Notes under the pieces: model-generated
Databases searched by the model: none
Seen by the model: the letters and a program-made list of their open reading frames with translations, nothing else
What the model was told of the DNA's origin: nothing
Shown here: one piece after another, positions 11,737 to 23,460 of the stretch
Position numbering within the stretch: position 1 is the stretch's first letter
Layout: the number at the start of each line of letters is the position of its first letter
DNA from: Trametopsis cervina
Lineage: Eukaryota > Basidiomycota > Agaricomycetes > Polyporales > Irpicaceae
Direction: 5' to 3'
Length of the DNA: 64,000 nucleotides
Assembly (NCBI GenBank): GCA_022385755.1
Contig: MU278348.1
Location: forward strand, 1,741,470 to 1,805,469
Translations under genes and position numbers: made by a program

Positions 11737-14120
11737 CTACCGCTTGCGTTTGTCCTTCGAGCTCTTGGGCAGTGACTTCATCAGTGCAGCCTTTTGTCGA
11801 TTCTTGTTCTTCACGTTAGCATTCGTGTAGAAGTTCGTCGCTTTGCGCTGAGAGTCAAGTGGTGTCAGCTGCAGGTAACGGCAAAGAGGCAATACACCTG
11901 CCTTGTTTGTTTTCATGCGTGAGCCACTTCGCGCGTCCTGTTCAGATGCTTCGTTGACCTCAGCTTCATCTGTCAAAGTTATACACCTATCAGTATATGA
12001 AATATTGATTTGAGTAATCACGTACCGTCTTCATCGTCCTCTGCATCTGCATCTTCGTCATCCACAGAGCTGAAGACTGTCGGCGCGGTCGCTGTGGACT
12101 TAGATTCATCTTCAGGGAACACATCACCCCACGCCAGTTCCTCATCTGCTTCTGCAGCAACTTCTTCCTCGGCGTCCTCATCCTCCCCTGCATCAGATGC
12201 TACTTCGCTGTCTGCATCATTGTGACCAGGTCCGGCGCCAACTTCCTCGAGAGTCTTGATATCCTCGGGGACAAATGTATTCTTCTGCATGATCGATCCC
12301 AGGTTCTGCGTCACACCAATCACGGTGTCAACCCGTTCCCCATCTTGGGCCTTCCCTTTGCCCTTCGCGTCCTTGCCGCTCCTGCTGGCGGCCTTTGCCT
12401 CTGCCTTGTTCAATTGCTCTGAACGTTCAGGCGGGGTGACAAAGAAAGGAATACGGCCTCGGACCCAGTCGCTCAGGATAATTTTGGCCACCGAGTCCAT
12501 GTCCGGCTCTCCTCCTTTGAGCAAGCGGCCCTTCATGCGCGCCAATTTGTCCAAGAACGTTTCGGGATCCCAGCATTTCGATGGGTCCTCAGGGTCAGGT
12601 AGAGCGACACCGTAGGTACGTGACAGATAGATAGGCTTGACGCGTTCCATCAACGCAGGAATATGGTCTGAAGGTGTCGCAAGTGCCTCGACACGCACCA
12701 CACCCTTCAATACTGTAGACGTCTGGGTGTCCCTTGCAGATGTGGGTACGATTCCCGGGCAGTCGATCAAGTAGATACGCTTGGTAAGCGTGATGTACTG
12801 CCAGACCTGCATGCCGAGAACAAAATCAGCTGACTGCTCTCGAACGTGCATTGATGGCATTATGCACCTTCGTCTCTCCTGGAACGGGTGCGACGGTGCA
12901 GACCTTGCTACTTTTAAGCGTGTTGATGACGCTGCTCTTCCCCACATTAGGATATCCCACAAAGCCGACAGATATCTGCTTTTTGTCAGAATGGAGCTGC
13001 GAGAATTGTCGGAGGAGCTGGATGAGTGAGCCCTTGCCGAAGGAGTGATTCGGCGAGGCGTGGAAAGCAATAGTGGGATAACGCGGCGTAAGGTGCTGGA
13101 TATACCGAGCGGTCACCCAGTTCGGAACGAGATCGCACTTGTTGATGACGAGGACAACTTGCTTGTGGGATTTCTCCTTGCGGATGTACTCGAGGACGCT
13201 CTCGCACAGCGTACCCATCGGGTCACGAGCATCTATGATGTGAAGAATGACGTCCGAGGAGTCGATGACCTTGTACAGCTCGCCGTAAATACGTCTTGAA
13301 GTACCCTTCGCATATATAGGTTCGATAAGGTCGGAGTATGTGGGGAATTCCACAGTGGATGTGGATGCTATGGGTTCTGTTAAAGCTAGGTCAATACGAT
13401 GTTCATAAAGGAGCATGGTGGTTAATTACCGCCCGCAGCGATAGCATCCTCGGCCTTTTGCTCAGCAGCAGCATCGTTGTCAGTGTTGAGCTTACTGAGC
13501 TCTTCGAAAGTGCCGACTTCCAGCCTGGGCTTCTTCCGTTGAGCCTTGGGCCCAAAGGTATCATGGAACGGTTCAGTCTCCACAATGTGGGAACGCTAAG
13601 GGAAATATAACGGAGTGGTTAAGACTTTTGTCGTCCTCAGAGGAAGACCACGCACTTTTCGTGTGTTAGGGTTGGCAGCATCGTCCAGAAGTGCCATAGG
13701 GAGTTTATTCCTCCTCAGCAGCACAGAGTACGGGTCGTGCTGCTTTCCATGGAGGCTCGTGCGGAAAGTATCCAGAGCCTTCTGGGATATAACTCTGGTG
13801 TTACCTATTTCATTTCAGAATACTACTCCTCAATGTGCACCAATAAGCGAGAGGGAACACATACCAAACCACCGACGGTCAGGCTGCACTCTGCCTGGTT
13901 TCGTCTCATCCTCTCCCTTCTGGAACGCAGCAGCCTGTATGATCTTTCCGTCCTTGTCGCGTACAGCCTTGCCGCCGCTGAGCATCTTGAGACGACCGAT
14001 CTGCTTTGCATTGCGGTAGAAGTTCTCGCCCTTCACTTTCTTCAGCGAGACCTGACCCTGGGTGGAAGACGAAGAACGGGTCTTCGCCTCCGAGGAGGAG
14101 CCTTTCTTCGATGGTCCCAT
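11737..14120 (-). CDS. NOG2: Nucleolar GTP-binding protein 2 (NOG2/NUG2), 60S assembly GTPase
   Basis: Circularly permuted GTPase of the YlqF/NOG2 group, acting on pre-60S particles in the nucleolus. Seven exons: 13865-14120, 13656-13804, 13430-13595, 12868-13385, 12026-12806, 11902-11969 and 11737-11847 (about 682 aa). The N-terminal NGP1 domain ([45 protein letters not shown]) is followed by permuted G motifs: DARDP, NKCDL (G4), [14 protein letters not shown] (G1/P-loop) and DCPGI (G3). A long acidic and basic tail ends in a Lys/Arg-rich nucleolar signal. The last intron seems to use a GC donor (11848-11901): this gives [16 protein letters not shown], the conserved family tail. A GT donor at 11897 with a different acceptor would also be open. 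One intron is only 44 nt. Confidence 0.95.
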
Positions 14121-14439
14121 GGCGATGTTTCGTTAATGGGTCAACGCAAGAGGGAACGCAGGAAAGCAAGGTGTGCGCCTGTCTTGCGGGCAAGAAATCA
14201 AAAAAGTTCCAGGGCGCGATCACGTCTTAGAGTGGGAATAGGCGGGATGTTCCCACGCCACGACCTGCAAGTCCGACGCTCAGATCTCAGAGTCAATTCT
14301 AAGACACATGGAGACATCTACCCGTTGACATTTTGAAGTGGTATATTGTGAGGTGCGTCGAGAGGTGTACTTTACTACTAACATATTGCACACTATGCTA
14401 GTAACGACCATACCAAGCCGTACCGTTCGCGAGTAAGCC
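14121..14439. other. Intergenic: NOG2 promoter and 3' end of the DUF3140 gene
   Basis: Short region between two minus-strand genes. It must hold the NOG2 promoter and the terminator of the upstream neighbour. Nothing further recognised. Confidence 0.4.
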
Positions 14440-15299
14440 TCACGTAGCTTCGTCGGCGGCGGTTTTGGACTTCTTCCTAGCTCTCTCCTCACCCTCCTCC
14501 GGTGCATCCTCTCCAGTATCATCACTATCCTCGTCAAATACATCTTCACCGTCGGCGTTCTGGAACGGGTCCTCTGCCTGGTCATCGGCTACTTCGTCGT
14601 GCTTCCTCTTCGACCCGATGTCTTTCTCCGTGGACTCAGCCTTCTCCTCGTCTTCTAGTTTGTCAGCCTTGACATTTTTCTCGTTGGAGCCTTCAGTCTC
14701 CTCCTCCTGGGCTTCGGTATCCTCATCCTCTTCCAAGGTTTTGATGGGGTCCTGTTGCTTGTCAGCGCAGCCAATCCGGCTCCTCGTTCAAGTACTCACA
14801 TGGCCCCAGTTTTTTAAACTGGCGTAACATATAAGTATAAGACAAGGTCAACCGGGAGAAAGCTGCAGACAGACCTGATCGTGCTCTTGGTCTTCTCGAG
14901 CTCCTCCTTGGTCTTTGTATCTTTCAGATGCTCTTCCTGGGCGATATGCCGCTTGTTGTACCTATGTGTCCACTAAGTCAGTAGAGGCCACGACTATCCA
15001 ATCCTTCAGGCATACCCTACGACTTTGCGCATATGATCCAGGTCCTCCTGTCCGTACCATCTCAGTCAGCCGCTTTCGAGAATAGAACGGGTCAAATGAA
15101 CGCATACATCTTCGTACTTGGCCGGATCCTTGGACGGGTTTTTCTTCAAGATTTCAATAATCTTCTGTGCACTCTCCAGGCCGACGCCTGTACCCGCCTT
15201 TTTGCTCATAGGGTTCTCGAGCCATTCTTCGAGCTCTTCGACGGTCATATTGACCTGCTCGTTAAACTCAGCAATTGTATCGTCCTTGGACTTCACCAT
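14440..15299 (-). CDS. DUF3140-domain protein with acidic C-terminal tail
   Basis: Five exons: 15118-15299, 15016-15060, 14875-14961, 14800-14818 (only 19 nt) and 14440-14751, giving 214 aa. The domain spans residues about 1-112: VNMTVEELEEWLENP, the ILKKNPSKDPAKWYGQEDL linker, DHMRKVVGYNKRHIAQEE, and SLKNWGHDP encoded partly by the micro-exon. This matches DUF3140, a small helical family I know mainly from bacteria (annotated there as DNA-binding) and also present in fungi. The tail (about 112-214) is Glu/Asp-rich with a KRKHDE basic patch and an RARKKSK patch, suggesting nuclear localisation. The ATG at 15299 is preceded by no in-frame ATG and begins directly at the family N-terminus. Function is unknown; chromatin or nucleic-acid binding is an inference. 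Confidence 0.8.
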
Positions 15300-15837
15300 G
15301 GTCAACTACTGTGGAGAGGAGGTCGAAGAACTCGCATTTCTCTGCCCTCGTCGCCGCTTTCTTTATGTGCATGTTGCTTTGCGGAGAAGCCCGTCTGCTG
15401 GTGACGCAGAGTGAGCGAGGGTGCTTCTGCGGCGGATCGCGTGGCTACCCTCCGCTGATGGTAGCACACATGGATAATACACGTCGGTCAAGGAAGGGAA
15501 TTCGATTTCTTTTCTTTTCTACACAACTAGAATGAAGGTCCAAGATGTCCAATGTATTGCAAGCAATCATATAACGTGGCTGTGAATGTGAATGGATTAT
15601 TCGAGCGTAGACATGAAAGAAGTAAGCGCGGAAAGTGTAAGGGGAAGAGGTATATTCGTAGCGGAGATGCGAAACTAACTGCGTTCGTAAAGGCGGGTCG
15701 TCGTGAATGAGCAAAGTCCGGAATACATAGTATCGACTAATGAGGGGATATTAAGTTATCGGGTCATGCAACGTCCATAAATTGTCGGAGAGGAGAAAAG
15801 ACGAAAACAGGTAACGGACGACACACAGAGCCAACAA

Positions 15838-18800
15838 TTAGTTATAACCGTGAGGCTGGGGTGGCGCAGCACCAGGGGGAAGACTCGAGTTCCGGCTGTA
15901 CCGGTTCGACGTCGGTGCTTGCGATGTAGGTCGCTTGTTTGGTTGCCTCGATACTCGCCGCACTCCCCCTGGGCCAGGGACGGGACCGTTGTCAGCCAGG
16001 CTAATACCTCTGGTTCGGCTCTGATTGCGACCAGCGGCAGGCTGAGGGACGTTCGGCAACTCCTCAGGCTCGGCCATGTAGGGGAACTGTTGAGGGTACG
16101 CCTGAGGGCTCTGCACCTCCCCGGAGTAGTAGCTTGTGCTTGACTGCCGGCCGGGCCTCGACGATCCAGGGGTCTCAAATGGTGATGTTTGGTTTAGATA
16201 TTGAGCACTCCCTGGAGAGGAAACGTCATAATCATCCATATACTGTCCTTCCTGCGATCCGGGTATGAGTCGCTGGTGTGACGAACCGATGTCAGACCCA
16301 TAACCTCCCTCCTCGCTAGAACGGGAAAGGGCGCCGGTGGAGGCTGACGCCGATGTAGGCGTCGTACGATTGACTGATAGCGGTGCAGGTAGCATCAGCA
16401 GTTGGTTAGACTCGCTTCGTCGAGGAGGTGGGCTCGCATACGCAGAGTCGTAGGTAGAGGTTTCGTAGCCTTGCGTCGGAGCGTGGTAGTCGGAAGTTGA
16501 AACCATAGAAAAGCGGTTACTGTCGGCTCTGTAACAGAATTCAGCCCAAAGTATATCTGTGAATAGGAACACACGTACTCGTATCGCCTTGGGGAACTGT
16601 TTCTCAGATCGTTGTATGTCGAGTCACGAGACTGACTACCACTCTTCCACCGTCTCTCCCTCTCGAATTCGGCCCATCGCTTCATCACAATATGCGCCGA
16701 ATCGAATTCACCCTCCTTGTCACCGTGATTAGCGGTAGCTTTATCACCTGCAATCTGTCGGGTCTGACCCCAGGAGAAATCGTCGAAGTGCCAGAACGCG
16801 TAGGCCGGAAGGATACCGTTCCAGATGGGAAGAGAAAGCAGGTAAATCAACATCCAGCCAACGTATGCGACCTTGCGCGAGGTGATGACAATAAGGAAAC
16901 CGGGTAGACCAAGGACTATAGCCAGCAGGATGAGCGGGATAGTGGTGTTCGTGCCGCCAGGGATGATAGAGACGATGATGAGGTACAGCGTGAAAGAGAT
17001 GGCGGCCGGCAACACAAGAGTACCAGCCAATTCCATTCCGACGACGAACTGCATTGAGAAACAGAAGGTACCACAGAGGTCACGGACGAGAAGCAGCTCC
17101 GCAAGGTTATGGATGGTAGAGTTGATCCAACGACGACGCTGCGACAGAAGAACGCTGAAGGTGTCGGGCACGACCGTCTTGCACACTGCCTGCGGACAGA
17201 ACACGTTCTTACGCTTGGGGAAAGTCTTCAACATGAGGGTGGTAAGGTATCGATCTTCTCCGAGAAGCAGCAGATTCTTCTTGTGCAGAGTATCGACGAC
17301 GTTCTCAGAGTAGTGTTCCACGATATCGGGGTTGGCCAATATGGGAACCCAGTAGCCTCCCTCGCCCTTCGGGGCCTTGATACGGTACATGCTGAAGCAA
17401 CCGGGAAGACAGGTTACACCTCCGAACATGGACTCGAAGGCCTTCGTCATGTGATGAGAGATATAGTACTCGAACACTACCACACTCGTCAGACCGCGCG
17501 ATTCATAAGCATAACCTGTCACATACCTTGAATCATCGTGACCCAGGTCTCCCCCTTGTTGGCAATCTTCGTCTCACCGCAAAGACCCATAATTTCGTAG
17601 TCGTTAACCATGCACGAGACCATGCGACTCAAGGAATCCGGGAATACCTTGGTGTCGGCGTCGACGCATAACACGAGTTCGTACCGATCCGGGCTGATAC
17701 CAGTGACTCGCCAGATGGAGTTGAAGAATTCGTATTCGAACGTCGTCATGCGCTCGTCGAACATAACCTTCTGCATGAACGCCATGAGTACGATTTGACT
17801 GTCACGCTTGCCACGGTTACCCGGCTTGGCGTCGTTCGCTTCCAGGGGATTACCGCACTTTGCCACCAGCACAATGGGTACGCGCTGCTGCTTGGAGCGT
17901 TCAACGGTAGCGTCGTCATAGTTGTAGAAGCCAGCATAGACTTTAGCCATATTGTGGCGCTTGTGACCGTCAGCGATGGCAACATACGAGTGAGGCTCCA
18001 CGTCGGTAGGGTCGATGACAAACTCCTTCATCATAGTAAGACAGATTTCGGGTGTAGTCAAGGTGTTTCCGGCACCCTTGACCATGCCATCGGCAATGAC
18101 AAGGATCAGCTTGTGACTGTTAGGGTAGTCTGTGGTGGCGAGAGAGTCCAGTGTCGTACGCAGACCTTCGACAGACTCTGAATACGCTGTAACCAGGCAG
18201 ATGGTGTGTGCGAGGGGATAGTTGAACGGCTCATAGTCGGGAGGCGGTTGTGGTACGACATTGGGCGTTGGGAAGGGACATTGACTGTCGGCGAACAAGC
18301 CACCCTTCTGAGCTGAGATGTCAAGAGATGTAGAACTCCTCGACTGTCGAGTAGCGGGAGTATCCGGTGGTGTGAGTTTGGCAATGCTCTTCCTGCTGGA
18401 GGCGGCATACATGGTGTTCCTCTTGTATGGCATCGGTTCCAGCATGCCGTACGCTGTGGTAGGCCGACCACCACCGACACCTTTCAGTACATTCTCCGCG
18501 GGAGTGAATCGAGAGGTGGAAGGGAGGAAAGATTTGATGCCCTTCTGAGTACCATTCTTATGCACGTTGGGTCGGTATTGACTGGGCGCAGGACGGTAGA
18601 TATCGTCGGTCCAGTTTTCGATCTCAGCTGCGCGGCGCATCCTTTGCTCGTAAGTTTCGTTCTTGAAGTTGCCGATACGCCAGGAGAAAAACCAGGCAAA
18701 CATGACAGCCATGAAGAACCTGATACCGACGACACCGATGATGAACACGAGAGAGACGTATAACACCACCTCAGAAGCCACACATCCAATGCTGTTCGTA

Positions 18801-20396
18801 TCGATGAACCCGACTGTTGCAATGTCTTGCAGGCACTGCCCTAACGCTTTCTGGTTCGTGCGGAGCAAGAACATACTGATGTCCTTGCCATTAAAAGTAC
18901 CGTTGGGACGCGACATGGTGTCGAAGATATCCGGATAGTTCACCTGCGCCTTACTCAACCATTGCAGGAGGTCAAGGTCCAGAACAGTCCTGTGTTTTGT
19001 TAGCAGGTGCATAGGAGAACATGGCAGTGCCTGATACTCACGACTCGAATACCGCAAGATTGCGATTATTATTTCTGACGTCATCCCAGGTGTAATAGAC
19101 CTGTCCTTGAGGTTGTATAGCGGAGAGCTGGCTGCGTGCTGGTGGCTTGACATGACAGTTTGTTGAGGAATCGTAGCCAGTGAGATTGACGGGCGACGAG
19201 CCGAACTGATTATAAACGTTGCAAGGGAAGTACCAGTCGAGGTTGCCGGAGATTGTAGAATTCGCAGCTTTGGTGATGAAAGGCTTGCAGTGCTCATTTG
19301 TATTCTGAAACATGAACGAGATGTCGGCTCCAGCAATGTGCCAGTTTCCTTCTAGAAGCGGGTTGGCACCGCTTGTCGGGAAGGTACTTCCCACCTGTGG
19401 ATGTTTGAAGTTCGAGAAATCGTAATCATAGCCATGGATGATAACGGAGCCATTCTCAATCTGCCCAGAATGGAAGCGATTCGGAGGTTTTCCACAAACA
19501 GCCTCGGTGAATCCGAAGGTCAGGAAACCCACGCCCGCCATGAGAACAGCTATAATGGAAAGCAGGCCGATTTTCTCGCGCCATGCCCGCTGTTGTTCCG
19601 GTGTACGTATGCCTGATAAAAGGCTTTAGAAATAACTGAGGACATACCAGCTACTTTGTACTCACCGCAGGCCCTCAACAGCGGAGGCGGAACCCACACT
19701 GTGATTATGTAGCAGTAAATGAACCAGGCGTCTTTCGGCCCAGGTCCGATATTGCCTAGACATCCTCCTGAACGAGCAGCAACGGGGGCATCGGCAGGCG
19801 TCGCTTTCTTGCGGCGGAGAGTTGTTCCTCGCTTGAAGAGCGCCAGCCCCGACTCATGTTGGTCTTCTTCCCTACCGAGGAGGGACTTGCCCCGTCGCAG
19901 CCCAGCTCTCTGCGGCTGATTTCCCGTAGCTGAAAATATGCGTATTGTGTAGGCAGAGGTAAGCGGGGACATTGAACGTATGTTACGCACTGGACGGGAT
20001 GTAGTCAATCGCCCCAGTATCCTGCAACTCCGCCACACGCGTGTGATAGTGGTATTGACGGTGTCCAGGGTCGATCTTTTCTCTATCGGGCTTTACTAGG
20101 CTCTTCTTGCGACCAACAGCTGATGCGTAGCCGCCATTCTCAGCGAACGACGGATCAGCATAGGTGGGGGATTGTGGTTGGTACGCAGAATACTGGCGCG
20201 GTCGGTTCTGGTCAAGGGGTGCTTGACGGTCACCGCGTTCAGTATTCTGGAACGAGATACCTCTGTGCGCATCGAACGAGTTGTCAGGGAGAGCTGGTGA
20301 CGGCCTCACAGGTACAGAAGCCTGAGAATGATAGGGCGGTGCAGAGGATTGCGGGGGGCGTGCAGAACGAGGAGGACGTTGCCCTCGGTTATCCAT
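15838..20396 (-). CDS. Chitin synthase, class IV (Chs3-type)
   Basis: Plasma-membrane GT2 enzyme polymerising UDP-GlcNAc into chitin. Six exons: 19991-20396, 19666-19929, 19042-19612, 17527-18989, 16579-17476 and 15838-16528 (about 1430 aa). Order: disordered N-terminus (1-200), membrane segments (about 210-235 and 255-275), an extracytoplasmic loop with cytochrome-b5-like and Cys-containing sequence, a further membrane segment near 470-500, then the catalytic domain. Catalytic marks are the donor-binding stretch [17 protein letters not shown], the acceptor loop [17 protein letters not shown] (about 970) and [12 protein letters not shown] (about 1010), followed by a cluster of C-terminal TM helices and a disordered Ser/Pro tail. 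The CVDADT, EDRYL and QRRRW set and the long N-terminal half without a myosin motor identify class IV. An in-frame upstream extension to 20549 exists, but the ATG at 20396 starts the typical disordered N-terminus. Confidence 0.96.
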
Positions 20397-21182
20397 CGCG
20401 GAGAGGGTTGCACGGAAAGAAGGAGTGTGTGAGGGTTCAACACATACAAGCCAGCTAAGAGGACGGGGATCCGCGAGGATGTGGAGGGTAATGAAGGCGA
20501 GGACAGAGCGTTGTCCGCAGTGGCCGTGGGCAACGGAAGGGAAGAACAAAAACTGCAGACACCAAAAATAAACGTTTCATCTCAGACAGCTTACACATCC
20601 AGCACTATAGCATACAACACGTTTGGCGCGCGGTGTAGTCAAGTAACACTCATTTGCTTACGAGCGAATTTAAGTCGATAACGACGTCAGAACCATGTCA
20701 GACGGGACTTATCCAGGAACACTCCACACTACACAATCTATCAGCGATATTTCACCACTGCATTGTCCACAGCCATTGTTGTGTTAGTTTTGAGTGTTGC
20801 CATTACACCGCTACAAGCTTCCTTTGTGAGCTTTCACGTCGAGGTCTCGAACTGCACCAGGATCTTAGCAACTCGTCTATCGAGCGCATGTGAAACCCCA
20901 CTGAATCAGTCAGCGCGCAAAGCATCGCGGCTGTACTGGCCATGCAGAGAATGAAACCAAGTGTACTTTTACGACACACGTTCGAAGTTATTACGGCCAT
21001 GAGGAGGCCTAAGTTACATCGGCATAAGAGCATCCAAATGCAACACTGCGCGAACACCCATACCATGGCACACCGCTTCCAACGACGGGCCGCTATTTGT
21101 AGTATGTACGAGGCGTTGTGTGGTGCTTTCGAGAAGCGGAGGGTGAAGCTCCCCGGACAATGTCCGAACTCCATGCAGTTGT
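20397..21182. other. Intergenic: chitin synthase promoter and NOP10 3' flank
   Basis: About 790 nt upstream of chitin synthase and downstream of NOP10, both on the minus strand. Open frames on either strand here (for example 20803-21186) lack any recognisable protein pattern. They are not annotated. No repeat or RNA gene seen. Confidence 0.45.
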
Positions 21183-21486
21183 TCACATGGGTTTAGCGGG
21201 CAACTGCGTCAAGAGGATGCCAAAGCGCTTTTTGATCGTCACTCGGTGGCGAGAGAACTTGTCGTCTGGGGAAAAGCGCGCTATAATGGATAGGTCAGTA
21301 GAAAGAACTATTGCACAACGTATGCGCAGCTGCTCACCAGGGTGCGCAGACTTCGTGATTTTGCCCCCATCAGTTATTTTCTGCAGACAAAGTCAGAAGA
21401 TGACAGTGAGAGATTGCAGGAAACATATTCACCTTCAGGGTATATATCCTGGTCCCATTCTCATCAAGAGTGTACATGAGATGCAT
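21183..21486 (-). CDS. NOP10: H/ACA snoRNP subunit NOP10
   Basis: Tiny three-exon gene: 21433-21486, 21338-21380 and 21183-21280, coding 64 aa, the normal NOP10 length. It begins [19 protein letters not shown], continues through the conserved [20 protein letters not shown] and ends [19 protein letters not shown]10 binds the pseudouridine synthase Cbf5/dyskerin in H/ACA ribonucleoproteins, which modify rRNA and snRNA, in the nucleolus. Eukaryotic NOP10 lacks the archaeal zinc ligands, as here. Introns are 52 and 57 nt with clean GT..AG ends. It lies divergent to the CRAL-TRIO gene, with 331 nt between start codons. Confidence 0.95.
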
Positions 21487-21817
21487 GTCGGGCAATCGTC
21501 GTTGAGTGAACGGACAAGGTCGACTGGAACTGGCAAAGCAGCAAAATCTAAAATGACCGCACGTGACGATACTGGGGACGCTGTGACAGTCAGTGAACGT
21601 GACAATGCGCGATAATTACTGATGCGAGGTTTGTCATGTTTTGTGCGCCAAGCTCTCCGGCCATTAACGGCTGCTCGAGAACTGTAACAAAACGTGAACG
21701 ACTCATGTGTCCATCTTACACTCTACACACGCAAAGAGCGTGTTAACCCCTCCTTTTAACGTTACTCCCACTCCCCATTCTGCGCACGGTGGTCCAGCCT
21801 GCCCCTATTCCACTCTA
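21487..21817. promoter_or_regulatory. Divergent promoter region NOP10 / CRAL-TRIO gene
   Basis: 331 nt between the two start codons of oppositely oriented genes; both core promoters must lie here. It contains a CACGTGAC E-box-like element at about 21560-21567. No other feature recognised. Confidence 0.45.
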
Positions 21818-23163
21818 ATGTCCACCACTCATGAGGTACTCATTAAGCCCGCCCCAGGTACCCAAATAGGGCCCACGTTCGACTATAACGAGGAGCAAAC
21901 AGCCAAGATGGCTGCGCTGAAAGAGGTGCGGTGCACGACCGGCAGAACGATTACATCGTAGAACTTAACATGCGCTTCTTTTGAAACAGCATGCTCTCAG
22001 TCTGGCACTTCCAGAGTCAGACCCATACCGTAAGTGGGAGCTGCGGTGGATCAACAAACCAGATACTGTGCCGCGGTATATGCGCGCGGCAAAATGGGAC
22101 CTGGAAGATGCGAAGAAGCGAATAGAGGGGACAGTCCACTGGCGCAGAGAGTATAAGCCCGACTTAATCACTCCGGAAGAGGTGCGCTGAATACCTCTCG
22201 TGGTGACCCGAGTCGTGTAATGAAGCTGATCAATCTCTGCACGGATAGGTACGAATAGAAAGCGAGACAGGAAAGATGTAAGTTTGCATCCTCTATGTGG
22301 CTCAGCAGCGTTCTCTGACATTTGCTGCAGCGTCATCAATGGATTCGACGTGGATGGTCGCCCCATTATCTACGTGCGCCCAGGCCTCGAAAATACTGAA
22401 CGCAGTCCTCGTCAAATGCGACACCTTGTGTGGTGCCTGTGAGTGACTACAACGGTCCAAGTGTATCGGCTCCTGATCAGCTTTCAGAGAACGAGCAAAG
22501 GACCTGATGCCGCCCGGTCAGGAATCGCTCATGATTCTCGTAGATTACAAAAGCACCTCTCTGCGAACCAACCCATCAATATCAATAGCGCGACAGGTGC
22601 GCTACGATTTACTTCTCATGTCCAGACACTAACTCCATCGCCCTCCAGACATTGAATATCCTCCAAAATCACTATGTAGAGACACTTGGACGCGCGCTGG
22701 TCGTCAACCTTCCGTTTATCTTGAATTTCTTCTACAGGGGTATCTCCCCGTTCCTAGATCCAGTTACGCGAGATAAGGTTGGTGCTAAAATCCTCTACCC
22801 CGCACCGCACGAAACATTGAATACGCTGCATGGCAGATGCGCTTCAACCCTGACTTGAAAGAGCTGATTCCATTGGAACAGCTCGATGCGGCGTTTGGAG
22901 GTGATTTCCACTATGAGTTTGAGAAAACCAGCTATTGGGATCAGATAGTCAAGTGAGTGTGATGGAATGGATTTCGGGATTCATAGACTGATATCGGCCC
23001 TTTCAGAGCATGTGGGATTGCTCCTGATGGTACGCGGGTCAACGAAGACCTTCCGCCAGTCAACGAGGTCCTTCCACCAGTTGCCAGCGAGAGCCTGCCA
23101 CAAGAGAAGCATAGAGAGAGCGTCGAAGTTCAACCGCTCGCTGAAACTGAGGCTGTTGTATAA
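21818..23163 (+). CDS. CRAL-TRIO (Sec14-like) lipid-transfer protein
   Basis: Eight exons: 21818-21925, 21990-22181, 22249-22277 (29 nt), 22331-22438, 22488-22596, 22649-22777, 22837-22952 and 23007-23163, giving 315 aa. The CRAL-TRIO N-terminal helix region has the DTVPRYMRAAKWDLEDAKKRI pattern (about residues 58-80). The lipid-binding domain shows GFDVDGRPIIYVRPG, LMILVDYKSTSL, ILQNHYVETLGRALVVNLP, FYRGISPFLDPVTRDK and the closing FGGDFHYEFEKTSYWDQI. Such proteins exchange phosphatidylinositol and another lipid at membranes. By layout it resembles the yeast Csr1/Pdr17 type of Sec14 homologue. The tail (about 275-315) is Pro/Glu-rich and disordered. Confidence 0.93.
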
Positions 23164-23460
23164 AGTGGCTGTTGAGTACTCATCTATCTTATATATCTTG
23201 TAGAAATATTACTGTATCTATCATGGGTTTTGGGTTTTATCTATAGTTTGTATCTTTCTGACGATGTCTGCGCGCTGGTTATTACGACGTGCGCGGTTTC
23301 AATTCAGGCAAGGCATACAGTATGCGAACGACGAAGCGCGGGCGCTATCTCCATATTCGGATGGATTGTTTGTGCATATTTGTCACTGTACAGTTCCGTT
23401 CAGCCACTGCCTGAGCTCATCGTCGACGACCAAAGTGTAAAGTACAGCAAATCCGTCAAG

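Noticed and set aside
20397..20549. In-frame N-terminal extension of chitin synthase
   Set aside because: The ATG at 20396 begins a normal disordered class IV N-terminus; the extension is hydrophobic and Cys/His-rich, more like untranslated leader.
21118..21615. Plus-strand open frame of 165 codons
   Set aside because: It lies opposite the three exons of NOP10, whose product matches the family from end to end; the plus-strand frame has no protein pattern.
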